Assembly (NCBI GenBank): GCA_016200915.1 | Contig: JACQDV010000025.1 | Location: 1 to 64,000 of the forward strand | Origin: Sphingobacteriales bacterium | Lineage (GTDB): Bacteria; Bacteroidota; Bacteroidia; Chitinophagales; Chitinophagaceae | Reading direction: 5' to 3' | DNA: 64,000 nt | Shown: piece after piece, positions 18,079 to 27,975 of the stretch | Layout of the letters: every line of letters begins with the position of its first letter | Position numbering within the stretch: position 1 is the first letter of the stretch | Position numbers and translations under genes: made by a program | The notes under the pieces: generated by a model | What the model was told of the DNA's origin: nothing | The model's input: the letters and a program-made list of their open reading frames with translations, nothing else | Databases searched by the model: none

Positions 18079-19407
18079 ATGAAACATTCAAGCCCCGCAT
18101 TCACCCTGCCAGTATTTTTATTTGTACTTATTTTATCATGCAAACCTGTACAAAAATCAGGGCAATATAAAATGGGTGACACAACTATCATAGCATCTGA
18201 CGGTACTAAAACAGACCCATTTCTGAAGAATCTCTTATCAAAATACCCTCAATATTTTGATCTGCTATTAAAAAATGCCGATTCACTCAATGTTCAGATC
18301 ATTTATACCCAAATCAATCGTGATAAAAACAACATTCCGTCACTAACAGATTATTATTTTAACGTAAACTCCAATAAATATTTCTATCCGGCCAGTACCG
18401 TTAAAATGCCGGTAGCATTACTTGCACTGGAAAAGTTGAACGATCTTAAAGTGGAAGGACTCAGCCGTCAATCCACCATGATTACTGAATCAGCTTACAG
18501 CGGACAAACCAGCGTTTATAATGATCCCACCAGTAAAGATGGAAGACCAACAATTGAGCAATACATCAAAAAGATTTTTTTGGTAAGCGATAATGATGCT
18601 TATAACCGCTTATATGAATTTCTTGGGCAAGAGTATATCAATGATAAACTGCATGAGAAAGGATATAAGGATGTACAGTTACTGCACAGGCTTCAACTAC
18701 CATTAAGTGAAGAGGAAAACCGCCATACCAACCCTGTAAAATTTTATGATACTACCGGTAAATTGATTTATGAAAAACCAGCCCTTTTCAATCAGCAGCA
18801 ATATGAACTGCGCAATACAAAGCTTGGAAAAGGATATATGAGCGGTGATAAATTAATAAACGAACCATTTGACTTTAGCAAGCGTAACCGTTTTTCATTG
18901 GGAGATTTACATAATATTTTGCGCAGCATTATTTTCCCCCAAACTGTTGCTGCAGATAAAAGATTTAATCTTACAGAGGAAGACTACCGTTTTCTCCGGA
19001 AATATATGTCGCTTTTTCCCGGTGAAGCTGATTATCCGCAGTATCCGGAATTTGGTGAATGGGATGCTTACTGCAAATTTGTTTTGTACGGCAGTGAAAA
19101 AGGTAATTTGCCAAAACATATCCGCATCTTTAATAAAGTTGGAGATGCGTACGGCTTTTTATTGGATATAGCTTATGTAGTGGATTTTGAAAAAAAAGTA
19201 GAATTCTTTTTAAGCACCGTTATCTACTGCAATAGTGATGGTATTTTCAACGACGATAAATATGATTATGATGAAGTGGGCTACCCTTTTATGAAACACC
19301 TGGGCCAGGTGATTTATGATTATGAATTGCAAAGACCAAAGGTTTACTTACCAGACTTATCTGACTTTCAAATGGACTATATTCAAACCATAAACCATAA
19401 ACATTAA
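18079..19407 (+). CDS. Serine hydrolase lipoprotein, class A beta-lactamase-like
   Basis: 442 residues with lipobox LILSC (Cys21). The beta-lactamase/transpeptidase catalytic pair is S106-x-x-K109 in PASTVKM, and the second motif is SDN in VSDNDAYNRLYEFLG. A classical KTG box is not obvious. Class A enzymes are near 290 residues, so this one carries extra sequence and is more likely a peptidoglycan-related or unknown serine hydrolase than a resistance enzyme. The last residues (TINHKH) are encoded by a heptamer repeat at 19386-19413 that also contains the stop codon. Confidence 0.85.
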   Translation: MKHSSPAFTLPVFLFVLILSCKPVQKSGQYKMGDTTIIASDGTKTDPFLKNLLSKYPQYFDLLLKNADSLNVQIIYTQINRDKNNIPSLTDYYFNVNSNKYFYPASTVKMPVALLALEKLNDLKVEGLSRQSTMITESAYSGQTSVYNDPTSKDGRPTIEQYIKKIFLVSDNDAYNRLYEFLGQEYINDKLHEKGYKDVQLLHRLQLPLSEEENRHTNPVKFYDTTGKLIYEKPALFNQQQYELRNTKLGKGYMSGDKLINEPFDFSKRNRFSLGDLHNILRSIIFPQTVAADKRFNLTEEDYRFLRKYMSLFPGEADYPQYPEFGEWDAYCKFVLYGSEKGNLPKHIRIFNKVGDAYGFLLDIAYVVDFEKKVEFFLSTVIYCNSDGIFNDDKYDYDEVGYPFMKHLGQVIYDYELQRPKVYLPDLSDFQMDYIQTINHKH

Positions 19408-19413
19408 ACTTTA
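19386..19413. repeat. Heptamer word repeat across a stop codon, AACCATA type
   Basis: Words AACCATA, AACCATA, AACATTA, AACTTTA. The TAA stop of the serine hydrolase (19405-19407) lies inside the tract, so the repeat forms the protein's C-terminus. Confidence 0.8.
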
Positions 19414-19455
19414 AATTTTCAACTGTAGTGAACACATGTTAGTGCCAAATAGCAG

Positions 19456-19463
19456 TACCTTTG
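19456..19463 (+). promoter_or_regulatory. -7 promoter element TACCTTTG
   Basis: Exact TAnnTTTG followed by CGG, 31 bp before the aminotransferase ATG. Confidence 0.6.
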
Positions 19464-19494
19464 CGGGCAATTATTCACAACACTTAAGTTCAAA

Positions 19495-20706
19495 ATGGAA
19501 ACATTAACACAGCCGCTCCAATTATCTTCTTTGTTAGATCGCTTTGCAGAACCCGAAACCCTTAAAATGGCCAAGCTCGGACGTGAGTTAAGAGCCAAAG
19601 GAATTGATGTGATTGATCTTAGTTTAGGTGAACCTGATTTTGATACACCGCAACACATTAAAGACGCTGCTAAAAAAGCTATTGATGACAACTGGAGTCA
19701 TTATACTCCGGTGCCGGGTTATTTAGATCTTCGTGAAGCTGTTTGTACCAAATTAAAACGTGATAATAATCTTGATTATAAACCAGAGAACATCGTTGCT
19801 TCAACTGGTGCCAAGCAAAGTTTGGCAAATGTTATTCTTGCATTAGTAGATGAAGGTGATGAAGTGATCATCCCAACTCCTTACTGGGTTACTTATTCTG
19901 AACTCGTTAAGATTGCCAGAGGTGTGGTGGTTGAAATTCATTCAGAGTTAGAAAAAGGATTTAAGATTACTCCGCAACAATTAGAAGATGCTATCACCGA
20001 TAAAACAAAAGTATTTTTATTTTCTTCACCCTGCAACCCTTCCGGTACTGTTTACAGTAAAGAAGAATTACAAGGATTAGCTGAAGTGTTCAGAAAATAT
20101 CCGCAGATCACCATTCTTTCTGATGAAATATATGAATACATCAACTTTGTTGGCGAGCATGAAAGTATTGCACAATTCAGCGATCTGAAAGACAGGGTAG
20201 TACTGATTAACGGGTTGAGTAAAGGTTTTGCAATGACCGGCTGGCGTTTAGGTTATATCGCTGCTAATGTTGATATCGCTAAAGCTTGTGAAAAGCTACA
20301 GGGACAATTTACCAGTGCTACTTGCTCCATTACACAAAAAGCGGCTGTAGTTGCATTGACCACCGATTTGAAACCTTCGTTTGAAATGACAGAAGAGTTT
20401 ACCCGACGCCGTGCTAAAGTGCTTGATCTGATAAAAGATGTTCCCGGTATAAAATGTGCAGAGCCAGAAGGTGCTTTTTATATTTTCCCTGATGTATCTT
20501 ATTACTATGGTAAATCAGATGGAGAAACAACCATTAAAAACTCTGCTGACTTTGCTATGTATTTATTGAATACTGCACATGTATCATCAGTAATGGGTGA
20601 TGCATTTGGTGAGCCAAGATGTGTTCGTTTTTCTTTTGCCAACAGCATGCCGAATATTGAAAAAGCATGGGCAAGAATTAAAGAGGCATTGGCTAAGTTG
20701 AAATAA
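19495..20706 (+). CDS. PLP-dependent aminotransferase (aspartate aminotransferase type)
   Basis: 403-residue fold-type I aminotransferase, class Ib. The PLP lysine is near residue 243 in NGLSKGFAMTGWRLGY. SSPCNPSGTVYSKEEL carries the asparagine that binds the PLP ring region and ILSDEIYEYINF the aspartate. The C-terminal CVRFSFANSMPNIEKAWARI holds the substrate-carboxylate arginine. It most likely interconverts aspartate/oxaloacetate and glutamate/2-oxoglutarate, but could use other amino acids. It has its own promoter and a strong terminator. Confidence 0.92.
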   Translation: METLTQPLQLSSLLDRFAEPETLKMAKLGRELRAKGIDVIDLSLGEPDFDTPQHIKDAAKKAIDDNWSHYTPVPGYLDLREAVCTKLKRDNNLDYKPENIVASTGAKQSLANVILALVDEGDEVIIPTPYWVTYSELVKIARGVVVEIHSELEKGFKITPQQLEDAITDKTKVFLFSSPCNPSGTVYSKEELQGLAEVFRKYPQITILSDEIYEYINFVGEHESIAQFSDLKDRVVLINGLSKGFAMTGWRLGYIAANVDIAKACEKLQGQFTSATCSITQKAAVVALTTDLKPSFEMTEEFTRRRAKVLDLIKDVPGIKCAEPEGAFYIFPDVSYYYGKSDGETTIKNSADFAMYLLNTAHVSSVMGDAFGEPRCVRFSFANSMPNIEKAWARIKEALAKLK

Positions 20707-20725
20707 AAATTTATAATACTGCTGT

Positions 20726-20764
20726 AAAACCTAACAGGTCTTTAAGACCTGTTAGGTTTTTTTG
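20726..20764 (+). terminator. Terminator built from the ACCTnACAGGTCT palindrome
   Basis: A 17-bp perfect stem (20726-20742 with 20744-20760, core ACCTAACAGGTCTT) followed by T residues, after the aminotransferase. A diverged copy of the same palindrome is at 44402-44461. Confidence 0.85.
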
Positions 20765-20776
20765 TACAGTTTTCTT

Positions 20777-20784
20777 TATCATTG
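20777..20784 (+). promoter_or_regulatory. -7-like element TATCATTG next to the start codon
   Basis: One mismatch to TAnnTTTG, ending 4 bp before the ATG at 20789. It is another candidate leaderless start. Confidence 0.4.
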
Positions 20785-20788
20785 CCGC

Positions 20789-21736
20789 ATGAATGAAGCA
20801 AAATTCATCATGTTTGAAAACAGGCTTGCCAAAGTATATAAACATTTAAGCAAGCAGGCGGGGAGGCAATCTATTTCCTGTTACCGTATTTACGATAAAG
20901 ACTTGCCAGAGTTCCCTCTTATTATTGATGTGTATGATGATAAAGTTTATTTAGCTGAATACAGAGCCAAACATAATCTTACTGAAGGTGAACATGAGCA
21001 GTGGTTGAATGAATCCAATCATATCATCAGCAAAGTACTGAATGTTGCCGATGAAAATATCTATCTCAAAGAAAGAAAACGTAAATCAGAAAGAACCGGT
21101 CAGTATCAAAAAACAGGAGAGGAGGCAGCATTTTTTTTAGTAGAAGAAGGTGGGTTAAAATTCAAAATTAACTTGTCTGATTATTTAGATACCGGTTTGT
21201 TTTTAGATCACCGCATTACCAGGGAGATGGTGCGTAAAGAATCTGCCGGTAAACAAGTATTAAACCTGTTTGCTTATACCGGTTCATTTTCTGTTTATGC
21301 AGCAGCAGGCGGAGCAACTGAAGTAACCACTGTTGATCTTTCCAACACCTATATTCAATGGGCTAAAGATAATTTTGAGCTGAATGGATTTACTGGTGCA
21401 TCGAAATATCATTTTATAGTAGCAGATGTGTTGCAGTACCTGGACGAGCTAAAGCTGAATTCATTCGACATTATCATAATGGATCCTCCAACATTCAGCA
21501 ACAGTAAAAAGATGAAAGATTTTTTGGATATCCAGCAGGATCATGCAGAACTTATCAATAAATGTTTGCTGGCATTAAAACCAGGCGGCATCTTATACTT
21601 CAGCACTAATTACACAAAATTTGTTTTAGAAACAGGTAAGATACAAGCATCCGGAATAAAAGATATAACCAAAGCAACTACACCTTTCGATTTTGAAGGG
21701 AAACTAAAACGTTTTTGTTATAAAATCATGAAGTAG
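20789..21736 (+). CDS. SAM-dependent rRNA methyltransferase (RlmK-like)
   Basis: 315 residues from the ATG at 20789 (MNEAKFIMFENRLAKVYKHL). The SAM-binding motif is VLNLFAYTGSFSVYAAAGGA, the acidic motif VTTVDLSNTYIQWAKDNFELNG, and the catalytic-type motif MDPPTFSNSKKM (near residue 231). The organisation matches the C-terminal half of E. coli RlmL (the RlmK part, 23S rRNA m7G2069 methylation), which often stands alone in other bacteria. The position modified is inferred. The gene overlaps the convergent CPBP gene by 11 bp. Confidence 0.85.
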   Translation: MNEAKFIMFENRLAKVYKHLSKQAGRQSISCYRIYDKDLPEFPLIIDVYDDKVYLAEYRAKHNLTEGEHEQWLNESNHIISKVLNVADENIYLKERKRKSERTGQYQKTGEEAAFFLVEEGGLKFKINLSDYLDTGLFLDHRITREMVRKESAGKQVLNLFAYTGSFSVYAAAGGATEVTTVDLSNTYIQWAKDNFELNGFTGASKYHFIVADVLQYLDELKLNSFDIIIMDPPTFSNSKKMKDFLDIQQDHAELINKCLLALKPGGILYFSTNYTKFVLETGKIQASGIKDITKATTPFDFEGKLKRFCYKIMK

Positions 21737-22418
21737 CAGAATTGTCGTCTCCTTTATCTTCTCTCTTTGCTTCTTTTAATATTTGTTTGGCGAAAAAAAT
21801 GTTTACTCCGGTATTATATACAAAATGTGTAACAATAGGCAACAATAGTCCACCACTTAACTGATATAAAAATTGAAACGCTAAACCAAAAGGAATAATA
21901 AATAAAACGGAGGCTGTTCCCTGAGTGGCATGCGAAAAGCCAAACACTACTGCCGATGCTAATGCACCCAACCACCAGTTATTATCAAACGTCTGGTAAA
22001 ACAACAGGAACAATACTCCACGATAGACAAACTCTTCCATAAATGAGGAAATGAAAGTAGTGCCCAGCCAGTAACCCTGTTCTTTGCCATTCCTTGGCAG
22101 TATATATTTAAGATTAGTGTCTTTAAAAGATGCATCTGTTTTCATGCGGATGGAAGATAATGCCCATGCCAGAACAATTAATCCAAGTCCTGCACCAATT
22201 GTTTTTATATTCAATGCCGGGATAAATTTTATTTCAAGCTTGGCTGAACGTAAAGCAAAGTAAGCAAGCACAGTAAGTATTCCCTGCATAAACAGTGATT
22301 GCAGGTATAATTTAGCCCTGGGAATATCCAGTTCTTCCATTAAATGGATTTGCCCCTGGCTTTTATAACTCAGGAAGGGAATGACAAACAATACTGCGAT
22401 TAAAAATAATAAGGTCAT
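21726..22418 (-). CDS. CPBP family intramembrane glutamic endopeptidase
   Basis: 230 residues with about six hydrophobic segments. The abortive-infection/CPBP motifs are all present: EEFVYRG (EExxxR, near residue 124), FGFSHATQG (FxxxH) and HFVYNTG (HxxxN). Relatives include CAAX prenyl proteases (Rce1) and bacteriocin-immunity proteins. The substrate here is unknown. The start overlaps the coaE stop by 4 bp (ATGA), so the pair is translationally coupled. Confidence 0.88.
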   Translation of the reverse strand: MTLLFLIAVLFVIPFLSYKSQGQIHLMEELDIPRAKLYLQSLFMQGILTVLAYFALRSAKLEIKFIPALNIKTIGAGLGLIVLAWALSSIRMKTDASFKDTNLKYILPRNGKEQGYWLGTTFISSFMEEFVYRGVLFLLFYQTFDNNWWLGALASAVVFGFSHATQGTASVLFIIPFGLAFQFLYQLSGGLLLPIVTHFVYNTGVNIFFAKQILKEAKREDKGDDNSATS

Positions 22419-23008
22419 TGGCTGGTTGCTTCTTTTAAAAACTGTTCATGCAGCTTCAACACCTGTGGTATTACCAACTGCTGTTCATCATTATAAATTA
22501 TAAAATCACACAATTTCATTTTCATTTCTTCATTTACCTGGTTTTGCATACGCTTTATTACTTCTTCTCTTGTCACATGATCCCTGTCAATGGTTCGTTT
22601 AATTCGCAATGGCTGTGGTGCATATACACCAATGATATAATTCAATCCTGCACCGCTGCCACTTTCAAATATTAAAGCAGCTTCCTTAATCGAATACGGT
22701 GCCGTTTGTTTTTGCATCCATTCCTTTGCATCCTTTATAGTTGCCGGATGCACCAGGCTGTTTAATAATTCAAGCTTTTGCTTGTTATTAAATACCACTG
22801 ATGCAAGAAAAGACCGGTTCAATTTCCCATCAGCATAACTATCTGCACCAAAATGGTTAATGACCTGTTCTTTCAGTTCCACATCTTCATTCATCAATTT
22901 TTTACCGGCTTCATCAGCATAATAAACAGGTATGCCCAGTGTTTCAAACACTTTAGCTACGGTTGATTTTCCGCTGCCGATACCACCGGTCAATCCAATC
23001 TGGAGCAT
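22415..23008 (-). CDS. coaE: Dephospho-CoA kinase
   Basis: 197 residues from MLQIGLTGGIGSGKSTVAKV. The P-loop GGIGSGKST is at residues 8-16, the dephospho-CoA-binding segment YYADEAGKKLM near 31-41, and the lid/arginine region LRIKRTIDRDHVTREEV in the second half. It catalyses the last step of coenzyme A synthesis. The start at 23008 is the family-typical one; the 16-residue upstream extension is not conserved in type. First gene of a two-gene unit with the CPBP protease. Confidence 0.93.
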   Translation of the reverse strand: MLQIGLTGGIGSGKSTVAKVFETLGIPVYYADEAGKKLMNEDVELKEQVINHFGADSYADGKLNRSFLASVVFNNKQKLELLNSLVHPATIKDAKEWMQKQTAPYSIKEAALIFESGSGAGLNYIIGVYAPQPLRIKRTIDRDHVTREEVIKRMQNQVNEEMKMKLCDFIIYNDEQQLVIPQVLKLHEQFLKEATSQ

Positions 23009-23172
23009 GGTTGAATAAAGAATCACGAAGTACGAGATAAGAAAAACAAATTCCAAATTAATAAATCAGGGAAACAGACTTATCATCTCTGTGCAATATC
23101 TGCTTTCTTTTCCCATACAAAAACTTGCTGCTTCGCATTTTTTATTTAATTTTCATTTAATAAACTGCTGTT

Positions 23173-23601
23173 ATGAAAAAAGTATCTCATATTCTTGCCC
23201 GTAAAGGGAACAATGTCATCGGTGTTTCCCCCAATTCTCCCGTAATTGATGCGTTAAAAGTAATGGCCGATAAAAATATTGGCTCATTAATAGTAGTAGA
23301 GAATGATGAATACATGGGATTGCTGACAGAAAGAGATTATGCCCGGAAAGTAATACTGAAAGGGAAATCTTCAGCTGATACATTAGTGAGTGAGATTATG
23401 TCAACAGGATTACCACGCATTACCCCGGATAATTCCATTGATACCTGTATGCACATTATGAGTGAAAGTAATATCCGCTACCTGCCAGTGTTTGATCACG
23501 ACAAACTGTGCGGAATAATTTCGATTAACGACGTGGTTACAGAAACACTACTGCAACAGCGGGAAACTATCGAGCACCTTCAAAGCTATATCCATTCTTA
23601 A
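23173..23601 (+). CDS. CBS-domain pair protein
   Basis: 142 residues consisting of two CBS motifs and nothing else: the first around VIDALKVMADKNIGSLIVVE ... GLLTERDYARKV, the second around MSTGLPRITPDNSIDTCMHI ... GIISINDVV. Stand-alone CBS pairs bind adenine nucleotides and regulate other proteins. No partner is evident from the flanking genes. Confidence 0.9.
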   Translation: MKKVSHILARKGNNVIGVSPNSPVIDALKVMADKNIGSLIVVENDEYMGLLTERDYARKVILKGKSSADTLVSEIMSTGLPRITPDNSIDTCMHIMSESNIRYLPVFDHDKLCGIISINDVVTETLLQQRETIEHLQSYIHS

Positions 23602-23650
23602 AGTTTAGTTGGTATATCAGTTTCAAAAATAGGATCGGTAAGGTTTAATT

Positions 23651-23727
23651 TCACGCAAAGGTGCAAAGAGAATAAACGCTAAAAATAAAACCTTTGCGTC
23701 TTTGCCTGGTTAGCGTCTTTGCGTGGA
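23651..23727. repeat. Dispersed imperfect inverted repeat, CACGCAAAG type
   Basis: Outer arms CACGCAAAG (23652-23660) and CTTTGCGTG (23717-23725), inner arms ACGCTAA/TTAGCGT and GCAAAGA/TCTTTGC-like words. It resembles the single-arm copy at 6083-6121. It lies between the CBS gene and the ABC exporter promoter. Confidence 0.65.
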
Positions 23728-23788
23728 AAGAATTTATACTGAGCAATACCAAACTTTATGAGCGGTTAGGCAGTGCCTCATTTGTACT

Positions 23789-23796
23789 TACCTTTG
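23789..23796 (+). promoter_or_regulatory. -7 promoter element TACCTTTG close to the start codon
   Basis: Exact TAnnTTTG followed by CGG, ending 6 bp before the ATG at 23803. It also rules out the in-frame GTG at 23773. Confidence 0.55.
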
Positions 23797-23802
23797 CGGG
23801 GC

Positions 23803-25626
23803 ATGAAGCATTTATCCGTTGTTAATAAATATTTCTGGAAGTATCGCTGGCGTTTCTTTTTAGGAATCTTCTTTGTAATAGCCTCCAACTATTTTGCGGT
23901 GTTGGCTCCGCAGGTAACGGGATTTGTAATTGATAAAGTACAGCAGCATTTACCGGGATATAAGTCAAAGAATGTGGTTGTGAAAAATGATCCTTTGGTT
24001 GATAAATTTATTCATTGGATAAGTTCTCTTAATCTTAGTTTTGAAAACATCATAGCCCTTTGTGGTATCATCTTATTATTGCTGGCACTCATCCGTGGCA
24101 TCTTTATGTTTTTTATGCGACAGACTATTATTGTAATGAGCCGCCATATTGAATATGATCAGAAGAATGAAGTTTATTTACATTACCAGAAACTCGATAC
24201 GCAATTTTTTAAAACACATGATACCGGAGACCTGATGAGCCGCATGGCAGAAGATGTGAGCAGGGTGAGAATGTACACCGGCCCGGCCATCATGTATCTG
24301 ACAAACTTAGTTGCTGTAATTGTGATGTGCTCCTTTTATATGTGGCATAAAAACCCTGAACTTACCATTTGGGCTTTAGCACCTTTACCTCTTCTTGCCA
24401 TCACAATCTATTTTGTTAATAACATCATCAACAAAAAAAGTGAACGCATACAGGCTTTACTATCTGATCTTACCACTAATGCGCAACAATCCTATTCAGG
24501 AATAAGAGTGATCAAATCTTATGTGCAGGAAAAAGCCATGCTTAAGTTTTTTGATAAGAATAGCGAAGAGTATAAAAACAATGCATTGGGTTTGGCAAAA
24601 TTAGAAGCCGTGTATTTTCCTGCTATGGCGTTAATCATTGGCATCAGCATATTGCTCACCATTTATAAAGGTGGTATGCTGCATATTGCCGGTAAAATTG
24701 AGTTTGGTGATATTGCTGCTTTTATAATGTACATCACTATGATGACCTTCCCGGTAAGTGCTATAGGTTGGGTGGCAAGTATGATACAAAGAGCGGCTGC
24801 CTCGCAAAAAAGATTGAATGAGTTTTTGCAAACTGTTCCTACAATACAAAATCCACCAATACCGGCGAAGAAAAAAATAGACGGAGAAATCCGTTTTGAT
24901 CATGTTGATTTTATTTATCCGCATACCGGCATTCATGCATTAAAAGATTTTAATCTTTCCATTCATAAAGGGCAGAAGATTGCGATCATCGGCAGAACCG
25001 GTTCAGGTAAGTCAACTGTTGCACAACTGTTGTTGCGAATGTATGATCCGCAAAAAGGAATGATCACTGTTGACAGCACCGACATCAAACAAATGGAGCT
25101 GAATAATCTTCGTAACCAAATTAGTTATGTACCGCAGGATGTATTTCTTTTCAGTGATAGTATTGCCAATAATATCAAATTTGGATTAGAGAAAAATGCC
25201 GAAGGTGATTATCGCAAAGCTGCCCGCCAGGCTTCAGTAGAAAGAGATATTGATGGTTTTGCTGAAAAATTTGAAACCATGGTAGGAGAACGTGGCGTTA
25301 CATTAAGTGGCGGACAAAAACAACGGGTCTCCATTGCGAGGGCATTGATTAAAAATCCGCAGGTTATTGTTTTAGATGATTGTTTAAGTGCTGTGGATGC
25401 TAAAACAGAGAAAGAAATCATCAACCAGCTTCATGAATATCTCAACGATAAAACGGCCATCATCATCACACACCGTATTTTCAGTCTCTTTGACTTTGAC
25501 AGTATTGTAGTGATTGAGGATGGACGTATTGTTGAACAGGGAACACATACCGGCCTGCTGCAAAAAGGCGGTTACTATGCAGAGTTATATGCCCGCCAGC
25601 AGGAGCAGGAATCTGCAGACGCCTGA
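23803..25626 (+). CDS. ABC exporter half-transporter (TMD-NBD)
   Basis: 607 residues: six TM helices over about residues 15-310, then an ATPase domain. Walker A is GRTGSGKST (about 397-405), the Q-loop SYVPQDVFLF, the signature LSGGQKQR (about 501) and the H-loop ITHRIFSL. Walker B reads VIVLDDCLSAVD: the catalytic glutamate is an aspartate, as in the degenerate half of some heterodimeric exporters. No second half-transporter is adjacent. It probably exports a lipid or drug-like molecule; the substrate is not predictable. Confidence 0.9.
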   Translation: MKHLSVVNKYFWKYRWRFFLGIFFVIASNYFAVLAPQVTGFVIDKVQQHLPGYKSKNVVVKNDPLVDKFIHWISSLNLSFENIIALCGIILLLLALIRGIFMFFMRQTIIVMSRHIEYDQKNEVYLHYQKLDTQFFKTHDTGDLMSRMAEDVSRVRMYTGPAIMYLTNLVAVIVMCSFYMWHKNPELTIWALAPLPLLAITIYFVNNIINKKSERIQALLSDLTTNAQQSYSGIRVIKSYVQEKAMLKFFDKNSEEYKNNALGLAKLEAVYFPAMALIIGISILLTIYKGGMLHIAGKIEFGDIAAFIMYITMMTFPVSAIGWVASMIQRAAASQKRLNEFLQTVPTIQNPPIPAKKKIDGEIRFDHVDFIYPHTGIHALKDFNLSIHKGQKIAIIGRTGSGKSTVAQLLLRMYDPQKGMITVDSTDIKQMELNNLRNQISYVPQDVFLFSDSIANNIKFGLEKNAEGDYRKAARQASVERDIDGFAEKFETMVGERGVTLSGGQKQRVSIARALIKNPQVIVLDDCLSAVDAKTEKEIINQLHEYLNDKTAIIITHRIFSLFDFDSIVVIEDGRIVEQGTHTGLLQKGGYYAELYARQQEQESADA

Positions 25627-25666
25627 AACCATTATCCACAAAGGTTTTTAGGCTAAATCTTAAAAT

Positions 25667-25696
25667 TTTGCCAATTCGTAGCAAACATTATCTTTG
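25667..25696 (+). promoter_or_regulatory. Bacteroidetes-type promoter of the DUF3276 gene
   Basis: TTTG at 25667-25670, an 18-bp spacer, then TATCTTTG at 25689-25696, close to the published -33/-7 consensus. The GTG start is 44 bp downstream. Confidence 0.65.
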
Positions 25697-25740
25697 TCGC
25701 TCATTTAAAAAAAGGAATTATAAACTAAAACTGTACAACT

Positions 25741-26172
25741 GTGGCGTACGACAACAATGACAAAAAGATGGAAAGCGTTTATAGCAAACGTATCCGTGCG
25801 GGAAAAAGAAGAACTTATTTCTTTGATGTAAGAGCAACCCGTGGTAATGATTATTACATCACCATTACTGAAAGCCGTAAGCGTTTTAACGACAACGGTT
25901 ACGACAGACACAAGATTTTCCTTTACAAAGAAGACTTCAACAAGTTCCTTAAAGGTTTGACTGAAGCTGTTGATTATGTAAAAACAGAATTGATGCCTGA
26001 TTTTGATTTTGATGCTTTCAACCATGATAATGTGGAAACTGAAGGTGCTGAAGAACAACATCATGAAGCAGAGACACAGGAAAGTGCTGCACCAGCTCCT
26101 GCTCCTGCTGCAGAATCAGCTCCCAGTGCCAGCAGCAACAGCAGCAGCACTGAGGAAGTAGATAAATGGTAA
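25741..26172 (+). CDS. PUR-alpha-like nucleic-acid-binding protein (DUF3276)
   Basis: 143 residues. The PUR-like repeat occupies about residues 8-85: SVYSKRIRAGKRRTYFFDVR, DYYITITESRKRF and HKIFLYKEDFNKFLKGL. The tail is acidic, then Ala/Pro/Ser-rich (from residue 100). DUF3276 is a Bacteroidetes/spirochaete family related to PUR-alpha single-stranded nucleic-acid-binding proteins. The start is GTG at 25741; ATG 25768 would remove nine residues before the conserved part. It has its own promoter and terminator. Confidence 0.9.
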   Translation: MAYDNNDKKMESVYSKRIRAGKRRTYFFDVRATRGNDYYITITESRKRFNDNGYDRHKIFLYKEDFNKFLKGLTEAVDYVKTELMPDFDFDAFNHDNVETEGAEEQHHEAETQESAAPAPAPAAESAPSASSNSSSTEEVDKW

Positions 26173-26191
26173 TATCATTTACAAATATTTC

Positions 26192-26217
26192 AGACCCCCG
26201 GAATTTCCGGGGGTTTT
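26192..26217 (+). terminator. Terminator of the DUF3276 gene
   Basis: GC-rich stem ACCCCCGGAA / TTCCGGGGGT followed by TTTTG, 20 bp after the stop. Confidence 0.88.
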
Positions 26218-26251
26218 GTTGTTTATGGCTGTGACAGATAAATGTCTTTAA

Positions 26252-27934
<1,683 letters not shown>

Positions 27935-27940
27935 AATTGA

Positions 27941-27968
27941 ATCCCGGTTGATAGCCGGGATTTTTCTT
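27941..27968 (+). terminator. Terminator of the ABC-F gene
   Basis: Stem ATCCCGG / CCGGGAT with a 7-nt loop, then TTTTCTTT, 6 bp after the stop codon. The convergent MFS gene ends just beyond. Confidence 0.88.
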
Positions 27969-27975
27969 TCCCAAC

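Noticed and set aside
17926-18087. Upstream extension of SecDF
   Set aside because: The extra 54 residues are basic and poorly structured, run over a -7 promoter element and overlap the divergent gene.
18079-19407. Calling the serine hydrolase a beta-lactamase resistance gene
   Set aside because: SxxK and SDN motifs are present, but it is about 150 residues too long, lacks a clear KTG box and lies among core genes.
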